A stretch of DNA of 43,534 nucleotides from Bacilli bacterium (GCA_017553685.1 JAFZKH010000009.1:100945-144478), one strand, 5' to 3'; positions 17,570-25,884 are shown, counted from the stretch's first letter. Translations and numbers: made by a program. Notes: generated from the letters alone by a model not told the origin.

Positions 17570-19360
17570 TTATAGACCGCCTTTTGTACCAAATGAATCA
17601 AGTTCTGCATCAGTAACAACTACACTAACTTGTAGTCTCTTACTACCACAGATAAATAATGCTTCACCTTGGTTATAACCTTTAATACTTTCAATCTCAT
17701 TTTCGTTGATATCAAGTAATTGAGCAAGGTCTTCAGCAGCTTGTTTTCTAAGTCCCATTATTAAATAATAAGACGAGTTATCAAATATTGCTTTACCTTG
17801 AGTAATTACATTAGGATCAGTAAAGTCACTTGGTTGTTGTGTAATTACTATAGTACCAGTATTATATTTTCTTGCTCTTCTTTGAACATTTGCTAAGAAG
17901 TCTGCTCCTAAAGTATTATTTTGACCAAGTAACATATGTGCTTCATCAACCATTAATACTGTATTAATATTTGGATCAAGACATAATCCCCAAGCATGTT
18001 TTAATATGTTAAAGAATAAAGCATTCTTAATATTTACTTCAGCATTCATAAGTTCTCTTATGTTGAAAACTATGAAGTTTGATTTTGGTTCAATGGTAGT
18101 ATGACCATTGAAGAAATATTCAAGTCCACCAGAAACTAGTGGTCTTATTTTCATTTCAAGTCTTTCCATTATACTTCTTTCAGCTGTAGCTTCACCATAA
18201 GAAAGTATTTTACCTCTAACAGTTTCATATACATCTGAGAATGTAGGAAAGTCTTCTTTTTTAAATGTAGTAAAATCTGTATTAATATTAACATTAAATC
18301 TTTGATATGTTTCCATAACAACTTCATTAAATAAGTTTAATACATCTTCTTCTATAGATGGATCATAGTATCTCATGAAAGCCTTTAATGTTTGAAGAGT
18401 ATTAGTTAGAATTGAATATCCAATACCTCTTCCAGTTTCATCATCTATTCCATCTGCAACAACTTCTAGTGGGTTAATCATACCATATTCGCCGCCTAAT
18501 CCTAGGTTAATGAAATCTCCACCAAATTGTCTAGTCATATCTTCTAATTCACCTTCAGGGTCAATAGCAACTATCTTATAATTATTTCTTATATGAGATC
18601 TAAGTAATAATTTAGCTGCAGTAGATTTACCTGAACCAGAAGATCCTAACATAATCATGTTAGCATTATTTCTATTATGTTCTTTTCTTTGTTGATATAA
18701 GAATTGGTTAAATAATACTACACCACCTGAGAAATCTACACCAAATAAACAAGATAATCCAGGATCTTTAATACTATCAAAGATAAATGGATACATTGCT
18801 GCAAGTGTAGGAGATGGTATTGGAGTACCAATTCTATCTTCAACATCTTGTTTTTCAAATATTGGTAGCATTGATTTAAATATTTTTTCTTGTTCAAATC
18901 TAAGTGGAACTGCTCTCATAAGCATTCCTTCCATTAGATTCTTAACTTGAACTTTTTTACTTTCAAGTTCTTCTTTAGTATCTGCTACTATCATTACATG
19001 TAATTGAAAATTAAATACTTTTGATTGGTCTCTAGTAATTTCAGAAATGAAATTATTAAGAGAATCATAGTCATTTCTTAATTTTTCTTGCATTGTTACA
19101 TCACGTTCTTTTTGATATCTTTCTTGAACATCAACTAATTGCTTATTAAGCATTTTAGCAAGAACTGAGAATGCAATAGGAATATGTTTAGCAACAATTC
19201 TAACACCAGATAAACCAGTAGATAGATTTGCTAAATATCCAGGTTGAATAGCACCAGGATAAGATACAACTGTAAGTATAGTTGAATACTTATCACTAAT
19301 GTAGAAATCACTAGTATTAAAAGTAATGCCCTTAGGAGCTAATTCTTTCTTTATACTCAT
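17570..19360 (-). CDS. VirB4-type T4SS ATPase, main part
   Basis: VirB4 is the conserved ATPase at the cytoplasmic base of type IV secretion systems. The 596-residue protein has Walker A GSSGSGKS at 239-246, AIDPEGELEDM shortly after, and Walker B VLMVDEAHMLLG from 468, followed by RRARKYNTGTIVITQQPSD, the usual sensor region. The first 200 residues are the C-terminal part of the usual VirB4 N-domain (DTKEELESKKVQVKNLMEG). The ATG overlaps the TGA of the 181-aa ORF (ATGA), and the two together give about 777 residues, the length of one typical VirB4. The gene precedes the large scaffold gene by about 30 bases. Confidence 0.92.
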   Translation of the reverse strand: MSIKKELAPKGITFNTSDFYISDKYSTILTVVSYPGAIQPGYLANLSTGLSGVRIVAKHIPIAFSVLAKMLNKQLVDVQERYQKERDVTMQEKLRNDYDSLNNFISEITRDQSKVFNFQLHVMIVADTKEELESKKVQVKNLMEGMLMRAVPLRFEQEKIFKSMLPIFEKQDVEDRIGTPIPSPTLAAMYPFIFDSIKDPGLSCLFGVDFSGGVVLFNQFLYQQRKEHNRNNANMIMLGSSGSGKSTAAKLLLRSHIRNNYKIVAIDPEGELEDMTRQFGGDFINLGLGGEYGMINPLEVVADGIDDETGRGIGYSILTNTLQTLKAFMRYYDPSIEEDVLNLFNEVVMETYQRFNVNINTDFTTFKKEDFPTFSDVYETVRGKILSYGEATAERSIMERLEMKIRPLVSGGLEYFFNGHTTIEPKSNFIVFNIRELMNAEVNIKNALFFNILKHAWGLCLDPNINTVLMVDEAHMLLGQNNTLGADFLANVQRRARKYNTGTIVITQQPSDFTDPNVITQGKAIFDNSSYYLIMGLRKQAAEDLAQLLDINENEIESIKGYNQGEALFICGSKRLQVSVVVTDAELDSFGTKGGL

Positions 19361-19902
19361 TCTGTAATCACACTCCCACTCTTAAATGTAACCCCACCGT
19401 TTAAGAAATTATCTAATATTGATCTTAAATCTTCATTAGAAGTTTGAGTAGCAATTAATCCAGTACCAGCCATGTTGTTAATTAATCCTCTAACTTTTTT
19501 AGTTAAAGCATCACTATTAGTATCTTTAACTAGAATGTAGTATTCTGTATCAACAACATTGTTCATTGAGAACATTTCTGCCTTTTCAATGTCATCAGCT
19601 AAAAGTTTTCTTCTAGCAGGACTTTGTTCATTAGACATTTGTAGTTCTAGTTGTGATACATATAGATTAATATCAACTGGTCTATCTGCTACAACTAACC
19701 AAAATTCATATTCAATTAAATTATAAAATTCTTTTAAAGAATTAATAATTCTATTTTGTTCTCCTTCAGTTAATATGAATATATTTCTAGGACTAATCTT
19801 AACTCCTGAAACAATACTCTTATCATCTAGAAAAATCATTCCATTATTAATTTCTTTAACTTGAATCCAGTTTTCAGTTAATGAACTATCCTTTGTATTC
19901 AT
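19357..19902 (-). CDS. Separate N-terminal segment of VirB4-like protein
   Basis: The 181-residue cytoplasmic protein has no membrane helix. Its layout (ISPRNIFILTEGEQNRIINS, then EFWLVVADRPVDINLYVSQL and TEYYILVKD) looks like the first beta-alpha part of a VirB4 N-domain. It lies directly upstream of the ATPase part with a 4-base ATGA overlap. There is no sign of decay: the end is a clean in-frame TGA with coupled restart. Either the family is natively split or a frameshift separated one ORF. It overlaps the PrgI-like gene upstream by 17 bases. The assignment rests on position and pattern. Confidence 0.65.
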   Translation of the reverse strand: MNTKDSSLTENWIQVKEINNGMIFLDDKSIVSGVKISPRNIFILTEGEQNRIINSLKEFYNLIEYEFWLVVADRPVDINLYVSQLELQMSNEQSPARRKLLADDIEKAEMFSMNNVVDTEYYILVKDTNSDALTKKVRGLINNMAGTGLIATQTSNEDLRSILDNFLNGGVTFKSGSVITE

Positions 19903-20191
19903 CTAGATAACACCATCCTTCCCACTTATAATTTCTTCTATGATAGAAGAAGTTTATTCCTTCCTTTATTACAGTCCTAATATTATGATAATTAGGAACA
20001 GGAACACATAATCCACAACATATTAGTCCAGGAGCTAAACACATTAGAGCTCCAAACATACCATGTGGTTGCACTATCAGTAAAGCAAGTAATGTTACTG
20101 CCACACCAGATATTGCAATAATCAAATCTATTGGTAAAAATATATTAAATATTAATTTACCATTATTTGTATTTGCAGGTATTATATACAT
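19886..20191 (-). CDS. PrgI-like T4SS membrane protein (VirB3 position)
   Basis: The 101-residue protein has two closely spaced membrane helices (about 17-38 and 43-63). Its basic C-terminus ends in YHRRNYKWEGWCYLDEYKG, which resembles the Y-K-W-x-G end of the PrgI family of Gram-positive conjugation systems. PrgI proteins are placed before VirB4 and are thought to take the VirB3 role next to the ATPase; this gene has exactly that position. AGGAGTG precedes the start. The end overlaps the next gene by 17 bases. Confidence 0.7.
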   Translation of the reverse strand: MYIIPANTNNGKLIFNIFLPIDLIIAISGVAVTLLALLIVQPHGMFGALMCLAPGLICCGLCVPVPNYHNIRTVIKEGINFFYHRRNYKWEGWCYLDEYKG

Positions 20192-20209
20192 CTAATATCA
20201 CACTCCTTT

Positions 20210-22768
20210 TTATTCATTTTGATCCATTTTATTGTTAGTATCTTTAGTTGCTTTCTTAATATCACCTAAGGCATCATTAATATTTTCAATGCCAGTATTC
20301 ATCTTACCTAATGTCTCATTAGTAGTTCTTAAGTTACTATTAATTTTTTCACCACTAGTTCTAACTTGATTAGCAACATTCTTGCTACCAGTTTGAACAG
20401 AAGTATTTATTTCATCTAATTTTTGTTCTAATCTGCTTGTATCAATATCAGCTTGAACTGTTCCACCGTTTCCAACTTGTGTAGTACCAGTTTGTGAAGG
20501 CTCAGTAGTTCCATTTGCTTGATTTGATGAAGATTGTTGAGTTGATGAATTTTGTGATATTGATTCATTATTAGTAGGCGAATAAATTATAGCACTATTA
20601 ATATTTTGAATGTCTTCTCTTCTTTGTCTCTCCTCAAGTGCAGAAATAGACTTATCAATAGTATCCGATACCGCTTTAAATGCTGCTTTTACGCTTTCAT
20701 CGCCAATGTTTTCTTCAACAGTTTTAACTTTACTTTGTTGATCATTATAATCTTTTTCTGCTTTTTCCTTATCTTTTTTAAGAGTATCTACATCCATATC
20801 CAAAGCACCACTATTAGAAGCATTTTCATGTGCTTTAAGTGTCATATCTTTCATTTGACCAAACGTACTAGCATCTATTGTTCCAGTTCCTTTTATATCT
20901 CCTATTTCTTTAAGAACAGCATTCATGGAATCATCAGTACCTAGCTTACCAGCATGTAATAAATTTTGAGCTCTAGTTATAGCACCACGTTGTTCTTGAT
21001 TATCTGTGCTTTCAAGCATTTTTTTAAACATAGAATCTACATCATTAAATTTGTCTAATTTATCTTTAGCAGCACTATAATTACTTCTCTCAGAATTAAG
21101 TTTATTTAAGGCATCTCTTTGCATTTCGGTAAAGCCACCCATATTTTTGACAATATCATTATTCATTCCTTTTATATTACTTAAATTCTTTCCTCTAACA
21201 GTTTCACCATAATCAATCTTGCTCTTATCATCAGCTTTCAACTTTATTGCACTTCCAGAAGCATTTTCAATTTTAGCAGTAATTTTAGCTTTAGCTTTCT
21301 TCTCTTGTGCTTGCTTATCTTCATATCTCTGAGTTTTATAATTTTCATCAAGAGCCTTATTAACTGCACCTTTAGCATCTTTTCCTTGAGATTTATATGC
21401 AGCACCAACTACTTTTCCAACTTTAGTAGCAGAAGTTAAAGCACCTTTTGAAACACTTCCAACTTTTCCTGCAACATTTCTTACTTTGTTAAATTTTTCA
21501 TTGCTATTAAGTTTATCAGAGACACTATCCTTTAATCCTGATATTTTATGGCCTAAGCCCTTATCTCCTAATTTATTATCAAGTTTTCTAAATCCTCTTC
21601 CTACGCCTCTTCCTGCAGCAGCTAATAATTGTGGAGATGCTTTAGCAATACCACCTAAGCCTGCCCAGGCATTTTGAGCCATCTTACCAATACCAGCCAT
21701 TTCACCAAGTTTATCTTTGATACCACCCATTTTAATGTTAGCACCAAATAACTTACCAAATAAATCAGGTAATTCTTTAATCATTCTAAGTAAACCAATT
21801 ATTAAGAATACTTTAAACCAGAATGAAACACTATCGTTATTAAATATACTGTTAGGATCATTCATTAATTTGAATCCTAATACCATAAAACATAGTCCTG
21901 CAATTCTTATAAGAATACTTGTAAATTCTTGAACTGTCATCTTAGCCCATTTAGATAAATGATCTGTTCCTGCAGCTATATATGAAACAATTACTACTGG
22001 AGCAAGTATTTCAAGTAATCCAAGTTTTACTAACCTTAATCCTGCATCCATACATAAAATAATTATTTGATATAAAATAAATATTCCTACTGCTACTAAA
22101 GCAAGTCCATTAATTTGATATATTGGTTTTCCTTTTTCCCATACTTTATCAACATTAATACTATTTAAATTTTCATACTTAGGATCTCCTCCTAAGAAAG
22201 TAACAAATGGTTCATAATCAGCATTAGTATCTAATAATTTTTGTGCATAGTTACAATTAGTATCTCCATCACATAAAGCAGATTCTGTTAATGCTACTCC
22301 ATTTGGATCTATTGGTATTATGAAACTTGTAATAATTGTAGAAGTTAATTCTCCACCAGCACCTTCAACACCAGATTCAGAATCACTATCTACATAACCA
22401 AGCATTAATTTTTCTACTACTCCACCAACAATTATTTCAGCTTGTAAATAATACACAAAATTAAATATTGCTGGAACAGCTACTATTAAAAGTAAACCAA
22501 TAATAGTTCTCTTTAATACTCCTGTTACTCCTTTTTTAGCATCAGTTAATAAATCAGGATTAACAATTGCCTCTATTAACTTAACTGAAAAAGCAAATAA
22601 TATTACAACGCTTACTAAAATATAAATTCTATTACTTACTTCCTGAATTGTATCTGCTCTAAATAATCTAGTTGTAGCAAGTCCATAAAATAATGAATAT
22701 ATTCCACTAACAGCACTAAATATCCAGTTTGAAAGTCCTAAAAAAATCATATTTAAAAGTTTGCCCAT
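20210..22768 (-). CDS. VirB6/TrbL-like T4SS channel protein with long hydrophilic tail
   Basis: The 852-residue protein begins with a membrane part: hydrophobic segments near residues 5-30, 47-66, 85-110, 215-240, 250-275, 280-300 and 315-335, with an extracytoplasmic loop at about 115-210. This pattern and the block LRLVKLGLLEILAPVVIVS match VirB6/TrbL polytopic proteins of the inner-membrane channel. The last 500 residues are hydrophilic: first Gly/Ala/Lys-rich (AAGRGVGRGFRKLDNK), then helical and Lys/Asp-rich with likely coiled coils, then Ser/Gln/Asn-rich, and finally a helical end. It is the first gene of the main secretion operon, with its own promoter and AGGAGG. Confidence 0.75.
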   Translation of the reverse strand: MGKLLNMIFLGLSNWIFSAVSGIYSLFYGLATTRLFRADTIQEVSNRIYILVSVVILFAFSVKLIEAIVNPDLLTDAKKGVTGVLKRTIIGLLLIVAVPAIFNFVYYLQAEIIVGGVVEKLMLGYVDSDSESGVEGAGGELTSTIITSFIIPIDPNGVALTESALCDGDTNCNYAQKLLDTNADYEPFVTFLGGDPKYENLNSINVDKVWEKGKPIYQINGLALVAVGIFILYQIIILCMDAGLRLVKLGLLEILAPVVIVSYIAAGTDHLSKWAKMTVQEFTSILIRIAGLCFMVLGFKLMNDPNSIFNNDSVSFWFKVFLIIGLLRMIKELPDLFGKLFGANIKMGGIKDKLGEMAGIGKMAQNAWAGLGGIAKASPQLLAAAGRGVGRGFRKLDNKLGDKGLGHKISGLKDSVSDKLNSNEKFNKVRNVAGKVGSVSKGALTSATKVGKVVGAAYKSQGKDAKGAVNKALDENYKTQRYEDKQAQEKKAKAKITAKIENASGSAIKLKADDKSKIDYGETVRGKNLSNIKGMNNDIVKNMGGFTEMQRDALNKLNSERSNYSAAKDKLDKFNDVDSMFKKMLESTDNQEQRGAITRAQNLLHAGKLGTDDSMNAVLKEIGDIKGTGTIDASTFGQMKDMTLKAHENASNSGALDMDVDTLKKDKEKAEKDYNDQQSKVKTVEENIGDESVKAAFKAVSDTIDKSISALEERQRREDIQNINSAIIYSPTNNESISQNSSTQQSSSNQANGTTEPSQTGTTQVGNGGTVQADIDTSRLEQKLDEINTSVQTGSKNVANQVRTSGEKINSNLRTTNETLGKMNTGIENINDALGDIKKATKDTNNKMDQNE

Positions 22769-22815
22769 ATATACATCCTCCTAACCCTAATTTATACTAT
22801 ACTATCATAAATTTA

Positions 22816-22844
22816 ATTATATCATTTGTTAATAGATTTTTCAA
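22816..22844 (-). promoter_or_regulatory. Promoter of the VirB6-PrgI-VirB4-scaffold unit
   Basis: The minus strand has TTGAAA (22839-22844), a 17-base spacer, and TATAAT (22816-22821) with TGA before it (extended -10). It lies between the terminator of the 224-aa gene and the VirB6-like start. Confidence 0.75.
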
Positions 22845-22852
22845 TAAAACAT

Positions 22853-22886
22853 AAAAAAAACATAATGTTTTTATTATGTTTTTTTA
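22853..22886 (-). terminator. Terminator after the 224-aa cysteine-rich gene
   Basis: On the minus strand the stem AAACATAAT / ATTATGTTT with a 6-base loop is followed by a T-run. The stop codon of the 224-aa gene (22884-22886) lies at its edge. Confidence 0.75.
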
Positions 22887-23558
22887 TTCTTTTCCTGTAA
22901 CAACACATTTAAGTAAACTAGAATCTTTAATTGCACTATTTTTAGATAGTGTATCTACTAAAATACTAATAAGAATTGGTAATACCATTAAGATAAATAA
23001 TGCTATTATTCTTCTAGTTAATTTTGATCTAAATTTACTCATTTTCTTAGTATCTCCACTCATAATAGATGCTACTAAATCAAACGTTGCAAATAATATT
23101 GTTAATATAGGTGCCATTATAGTAGCAGTCTTATAAATAATATGAAATGGTTTTACATTACTACATGTTACATTTCCACTTTTCTTCTCACTAAAATCAT
23201 AGAAATCAGGTGTACCATTAAATCCACTATGAGTTATTGTTCTACAATAATCATTCTTACATTGTTTATATGTAACACTTAAATTAGAACTTTTACAACT
23301 TTCATAATCCCAATCTGTTTTCTCAAATCCACATCCAAGTGTTTTATTTGTCCAAACAGTAGTATTATACATTGGATGAACTCCTGGTAAAAATGTATAT
23401 CTATAGCAATAATATGATCCAGCATCACCTGTTTCACATGCTTTTATTGCTTCTTTTTTAGATGATTTATCTACTTTTTCAGAAAAATCCTCTGCTTTAA
23501 CAGTTAATGGAAAAAGTACTAATAGACATGTAATTATTAATAATATATACTTCTTCAT
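22884..23558 (-). CDS. Secreted/membrane cysteine-rich pilin-like protein
   Basis: The 224-residue protein starts with a signal peptide (MKKYILLIITCLLVLFPLTVKA). An extracytoplasmic domain with seven Cys follows (residues about 24-135), then two membrane helices joined by the basic loop SGDTKKMSKFRSKLTRR, then LLKC near the end. The loop and the following hydrophobic helix with its LP match those of the 125-aa and 418-aa neighbours, so the three share one hairpin module. A positive cytoplasmic loop between two helices, with both ends outside, is the VirB2/TrbC pilin topology. Start signal GGAGATG. It follows the 418-aa gene by 20 bases and shares its transcript. Confidence 0.65.
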   Translation of the reverse strand: MKKYILLIITCLLVLFPLTVKAEDFSEKVDKSSKKEAIKACETGDAGSYYCYRYTFLPGVHPMYNTTVWTNKTLGCGFEKTDWDYESCKSSNLSVTYKQCKNDYCRTITHSGFNGTPDFYDFSEKKSGNVTCSNVKPFHIIYKTATIMAPILTILFATFDLVASIMSGDTKKMSKFRSKLTRRIIALFILMVLPILISILVDTLSKNSAIKDSSLLKCVVTGKE

Positions 23559-23578
23559 TTAATTACATCTCCAGCAAA

Positions 23579-24835
23579 CTATTTATTCTTATCTTTTATT
23601 ATTAGAATAGCATTTTCTGCAAAATCATCATAGCATGCAGTTCTTGCAGCCTCTGTAGAAGCAGTATCAGTCTTTCCTACTATACCAGCATCATAACAAT
23701 TAATACTAGATTCCCAGTATGTATTCATGCATAATTCTTTACAATTAGTAATATTTTTTCCGTGGCATTGAGTAGTACAAGAATAATTAATGTATTTTTT
23801 CTCTTTACTTTGGTCATGGACAGAATTGACATATCCACTACCTTTATAATCATCATCAGTACGAGAATAAGTATATCTATTGTTCTTCCAACAAACTAAC
23901 CAGTCCGCATTAGACGAGAAATTGTTAACAATTGTAGAAACTAACCAAGGAACTAAGAATATTGCAGCTGCTGAAATAAACCTTTGAATAATTGGCTTTC
24001 TCATTTCAACAATTTTCTTTTCGTCTCCAGCAATCATTGACTTAAATAAATCTATTGATGCCCAAATAATTAATATTATTGGTGCAGTTATTTGAATAAT
24101 TTTAATTACTAAAGATGTGTAATATACTATTTCACCAAAGCCAAAACAGTTCTTAACAGTAATTTTTGAAATATAATCTAAGTCTTCAGTTATAGATCCT
24201 TTTGTACCATTTTTACCGGCACCATAAGAATAATTAACATCTTTATTAGAATTTTCTTTTAACTTGCAAAAGTTTTCAGAATCAATTGAAGTTTCACAAA
24301 AAACATTTCCTTTATATGTTGTTTCACATAATTTATTACCACAAGTAGTAAATGTGTCACAATTTACATTTGTAGCCATACAATTACTATATGTATTATT
24401 ATATATTTGTTGTTCAGGAGATCCTCCGTTTGTCCCAGCAAAACAGCCTGCTATTGCTTTACAAGCAGAATCCATTGCAGCTTCGTGTTTATTCTTAGTT
24501 TCATCACCTGTTGCTTGTCCAATAGTTTTACCCCATGTTTGTTTTTCCATAAGATTTAATAAGCCTGCTTTATAGCATTCATCACCCGCACCATTTTGCT
24601 TAACTTTTGTACAATAACAATCCTTATCTATTTGTTTACCAAGTCCAGTAGCAGTATATTTACAAGCCGCTTTATTTTCCTTATAAATTACCTCACAAAC
24701 ATAGTTTTTCATACTTTCAAAATATTGTGATGGAAACATTGAATCTTGATAAGTACAAGTATCAGCTTTAACACCATATCCAAACGATAAAATAACTACT
24801 AATAAAGCAATTAAAAATAATATTTTTTTCTTCAT
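23579..24835 (-). CDS. Large cysteine-rich protein with pilin-like two-helix module
   Basis: The ATG at 24835 follows GAAGGTG and opens a clear signal peptide (MKKKILFLIALLVVILSFGYGVKA); an upstream in-frame start would add eight unlikely residues. The mature part has 22 Cys, fourteen of them in the roughly 190-residue domain before the membrane part. The module IIQITAPIILIIWASIDL, SMIAGDEKKIVEMRKPIIQR and AIFLVPWLVS is nearly identical to the 125-aa protein, including the C-terminal NADW and C-W-K. A second Cys-rich stretch with six Cys follows. No enzyme motif is visible. A surface-exposed T4SS component or tip subunit is an inference. It has its own promoter. Confidence 0.65.
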   Translation of the reverse strand: MKKKILFLIALLVVILSFGYGVKADTCTYQDSMFPSQYFESMKNYVCEVIYKENKAACKYTATGLGKQIDKDCYCTKVKQNGAGDECYKAGLLNLMEKQTWGKTIGQATGDETKNKHEAAMDSACKAIAGCFAGTNGGSPEQQIYNNTYSNCMATNVNCDTFTTCGNKLCETTYKGNVFCETSIDSENFCKLKENSNKDVNYSYGAGKNGTKGSITEDLDYISKITVKNCFGFGEIVYYTSLVIKIIQITAPIILIIWASIDLFKSMIAGDEKKIVEMRKPIIQRFISAAAIFLVPWLVSTIVNNFSSNADWLVCWKNNRYTYSRTDDDYKGSGYVNSVHDQSKEKKYINYSCTTQCHGKNITNCKELCMNTYWESSINCYDAGIVGKTDTASTEAARTACYDDFAENAILIIKDKNK

Positions 24836-24860
24836 AAATACACCTTCTATCATACACATA

Positions 24861-24890
24861 ATTATATCATTTTATAAATAAAAAAATCAA
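24861..24890 (-). promoter_or_regulatory. Promoter of the cysteine-rich gene pair
   Basis: The minus strand has TTGATT (24885-24890), an 18-base spacer, and TATAAT (24861-24866) with TGA before it. The -35 lies inside the 3' arm of the preceding terminator. Confidence 0.6.
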
Positions 24891-24908
24891 CTTAATAAGT
24901 TGATTTTA
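24878..24908 (-). terminator. Terminator after the 125-aa pilin-like gene
   Basis: On the minus strand, AAAATCAACTTA and TAAGTTGATTTT form a strong stem followed by a T-run, so the pilin-like gene is monocistronic or mostly so. Confidence 0.85.
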
Positions 24909-24917
24909 TATTTTATA

Positions 24918-25295
24918 TTAGTTCCAAATATCATCAAAAGTATCGTCAAATGAAATTGGACCAGCTTTCCAAGCAGCTTTCCAACAAGTTTTCCAATCTG
25001 CATTTGCATCATCTGAAGCAAATCCGATTACTAAACTTACTAACCATGGTAATAAGAATACTAATACTGCAGAAAGAAGTCTTTGAATAAATGGTTTTCT
25101 AGCTGCAGAAATTTTCTTTTCATCTCCAGATATAATTGATCTTAATAAGTCAATTGATCCCCAAATAATTAATGCAATAGGAACAATGATTTGAATAACT
25201 TTAACGATGTAAACACCATAATAAACTAATGCAGATACACCAGCACAAGGACCAGTTCCTTCACCAATTCTGTCTAAGAAATTAATAAATTCCAT
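24918..25295 (-). CDS. VirB2/TrbC-like T4SS pilin candidate
   Basis: The 125-residue protein has no cleavable signal peptide. A short N-terminus with one Cys (GPCAG) leads into a first helix (about 28-55), the basic loop SGDEKKISAARKPFIQR, and a second helix ending LLPWLVSLVIGFAS; then come NADWKTCWK and an acidic aromatic tail (SFDDTFDDIWN). Two helices with a positive cytoplasmic loop is the VirB2/TrbC layout, also seen in the T4SS pilin families of Gram-positives. The Cys before helix 1 and after helix 2 are both outside and could pair. A consensus promoter and AAGGAGG suggest high expression, as expected for a major subunit. The terminator follows closely. Confidence 0.7.
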   Translation of the reverse strand: MEFINFLDRIGEGTGPCAGVSALVYYGVYIVKVIQIIVPIALIIWGSIDLLRSIISGDEKKISAARKPFIQRLLSAVLVFLLPWLVSLVIGFASDDANADWKTCWKAAWKAGPISFDDTFDDIWN

Positions 25296-25324
25296 ACTTT
25301 TTCCTCCTTTTATATTATAGATTT

Positions 25325-25353
25325 ATAATACTATTTTATAAAATCTTTGTCAA
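25325..25353 (-). promoter_or_regulatory. Strong promoter of the pilin-like gene
   Basis: The minus strand has consensus TTGACA (25348-25353), 17 bases, and TATTAT (25325-25330). An AAGGAGG follows at the start codon. Confidence 0.82.
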
Positions 25354-25374
25354 TAGTTTTAAAATACTTTACAC

Positions 25375-25884
25375 TTAGTCTTCTATAATAAAATCTTCAG
25401 ATTTAAAGTGCTCTGTTCTAAGTAAATCATTATAATCTTGTTGTCTTAAAACTTCATATACTGCTATAGCAGCAGTATTAGATAAATTAAGTGCTCTAAC
25501 TTTATCACTCATAGGCATTCTAATACATCTATCTAAATCATTTCTAAGTATTTCTTTAGGTATTCCTGTACTCTCTTTACCAAAGATTAAATATATATTT
25601 TCTTCTTTATTAGAAAAATCAAAATCTGTATGAGGTTTCTTACCATACCTAGTAAAGTAATAATATGTTCCATCATTCTTAGATTTGAAATCATCCCAGT
25701 TTTCATATACTTCATATTCTAAATAATCTAAATAATTAGCAGAACTTCTCTTTAAATATTTTTCATCTAATGAAAATCCAAGTGGTTTTATAAGATGTAA
25801 CTTAGTATTAGTAGCTACACAAGTTCTCATTATATTTCCAGTATTACCAGGTATTTCTGGTTCAAATAATACAATATTAATCAT
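25375..25884 (-). CDS. trmL: tRNA (cytidine(34)-2'-O)-methyltransferase
   Basis: This SPOUT enzyme methylates the ribose of the wobble base in tRNA-Leu species. The 169-residue protein has all three SPOUT motifs: GNTGNIMRTC, YLIFGKESTGIP, and RMPMSDKVRALNLSNTAAIA, which forms the SAM-binding knot. FEPEIPGNTG at the N-terminus is typical of TrmL. I use the ATG at 25884, four codons inside the longest frame, because GGTGAT precedes it. It is divergent from the LemA-like gene. Its short upstream region has a TATAAT-like stretch but no clear -35. Confidence 0.92.
   Translation of the reverse strand: MINIVLFEPEIPGNTGNIMRTCVATNTKLHLIKPLGFSLDEKYLKRSSANYLDYLEYEVYENWDDFKSKNDGTYYYFTRYGKKPHTDFDFSNKEENIYLIFGKESTGIPKEILRNDLDRCIRMPMSDKVRALNLSNTAAIAVYEVLRQQDYNDLLRTEHFKSEDFIIED

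Noticed and set aside
20606-20944. 112-aa plus-strand frame inside the VirB6-like gene
   Set aside because: It is antisense to a Lys/Asp-rich coding region, has an odd Phe/Ile/Cys composition and no ribosome-binding site.
11290-25374. Mobile element (ICE or prophage) at the secretion locus
   Set aside because: No integrase, relaxase, transposase, att repeats or composition shift can be seen. Absence in this window does not prove absence in the genome.
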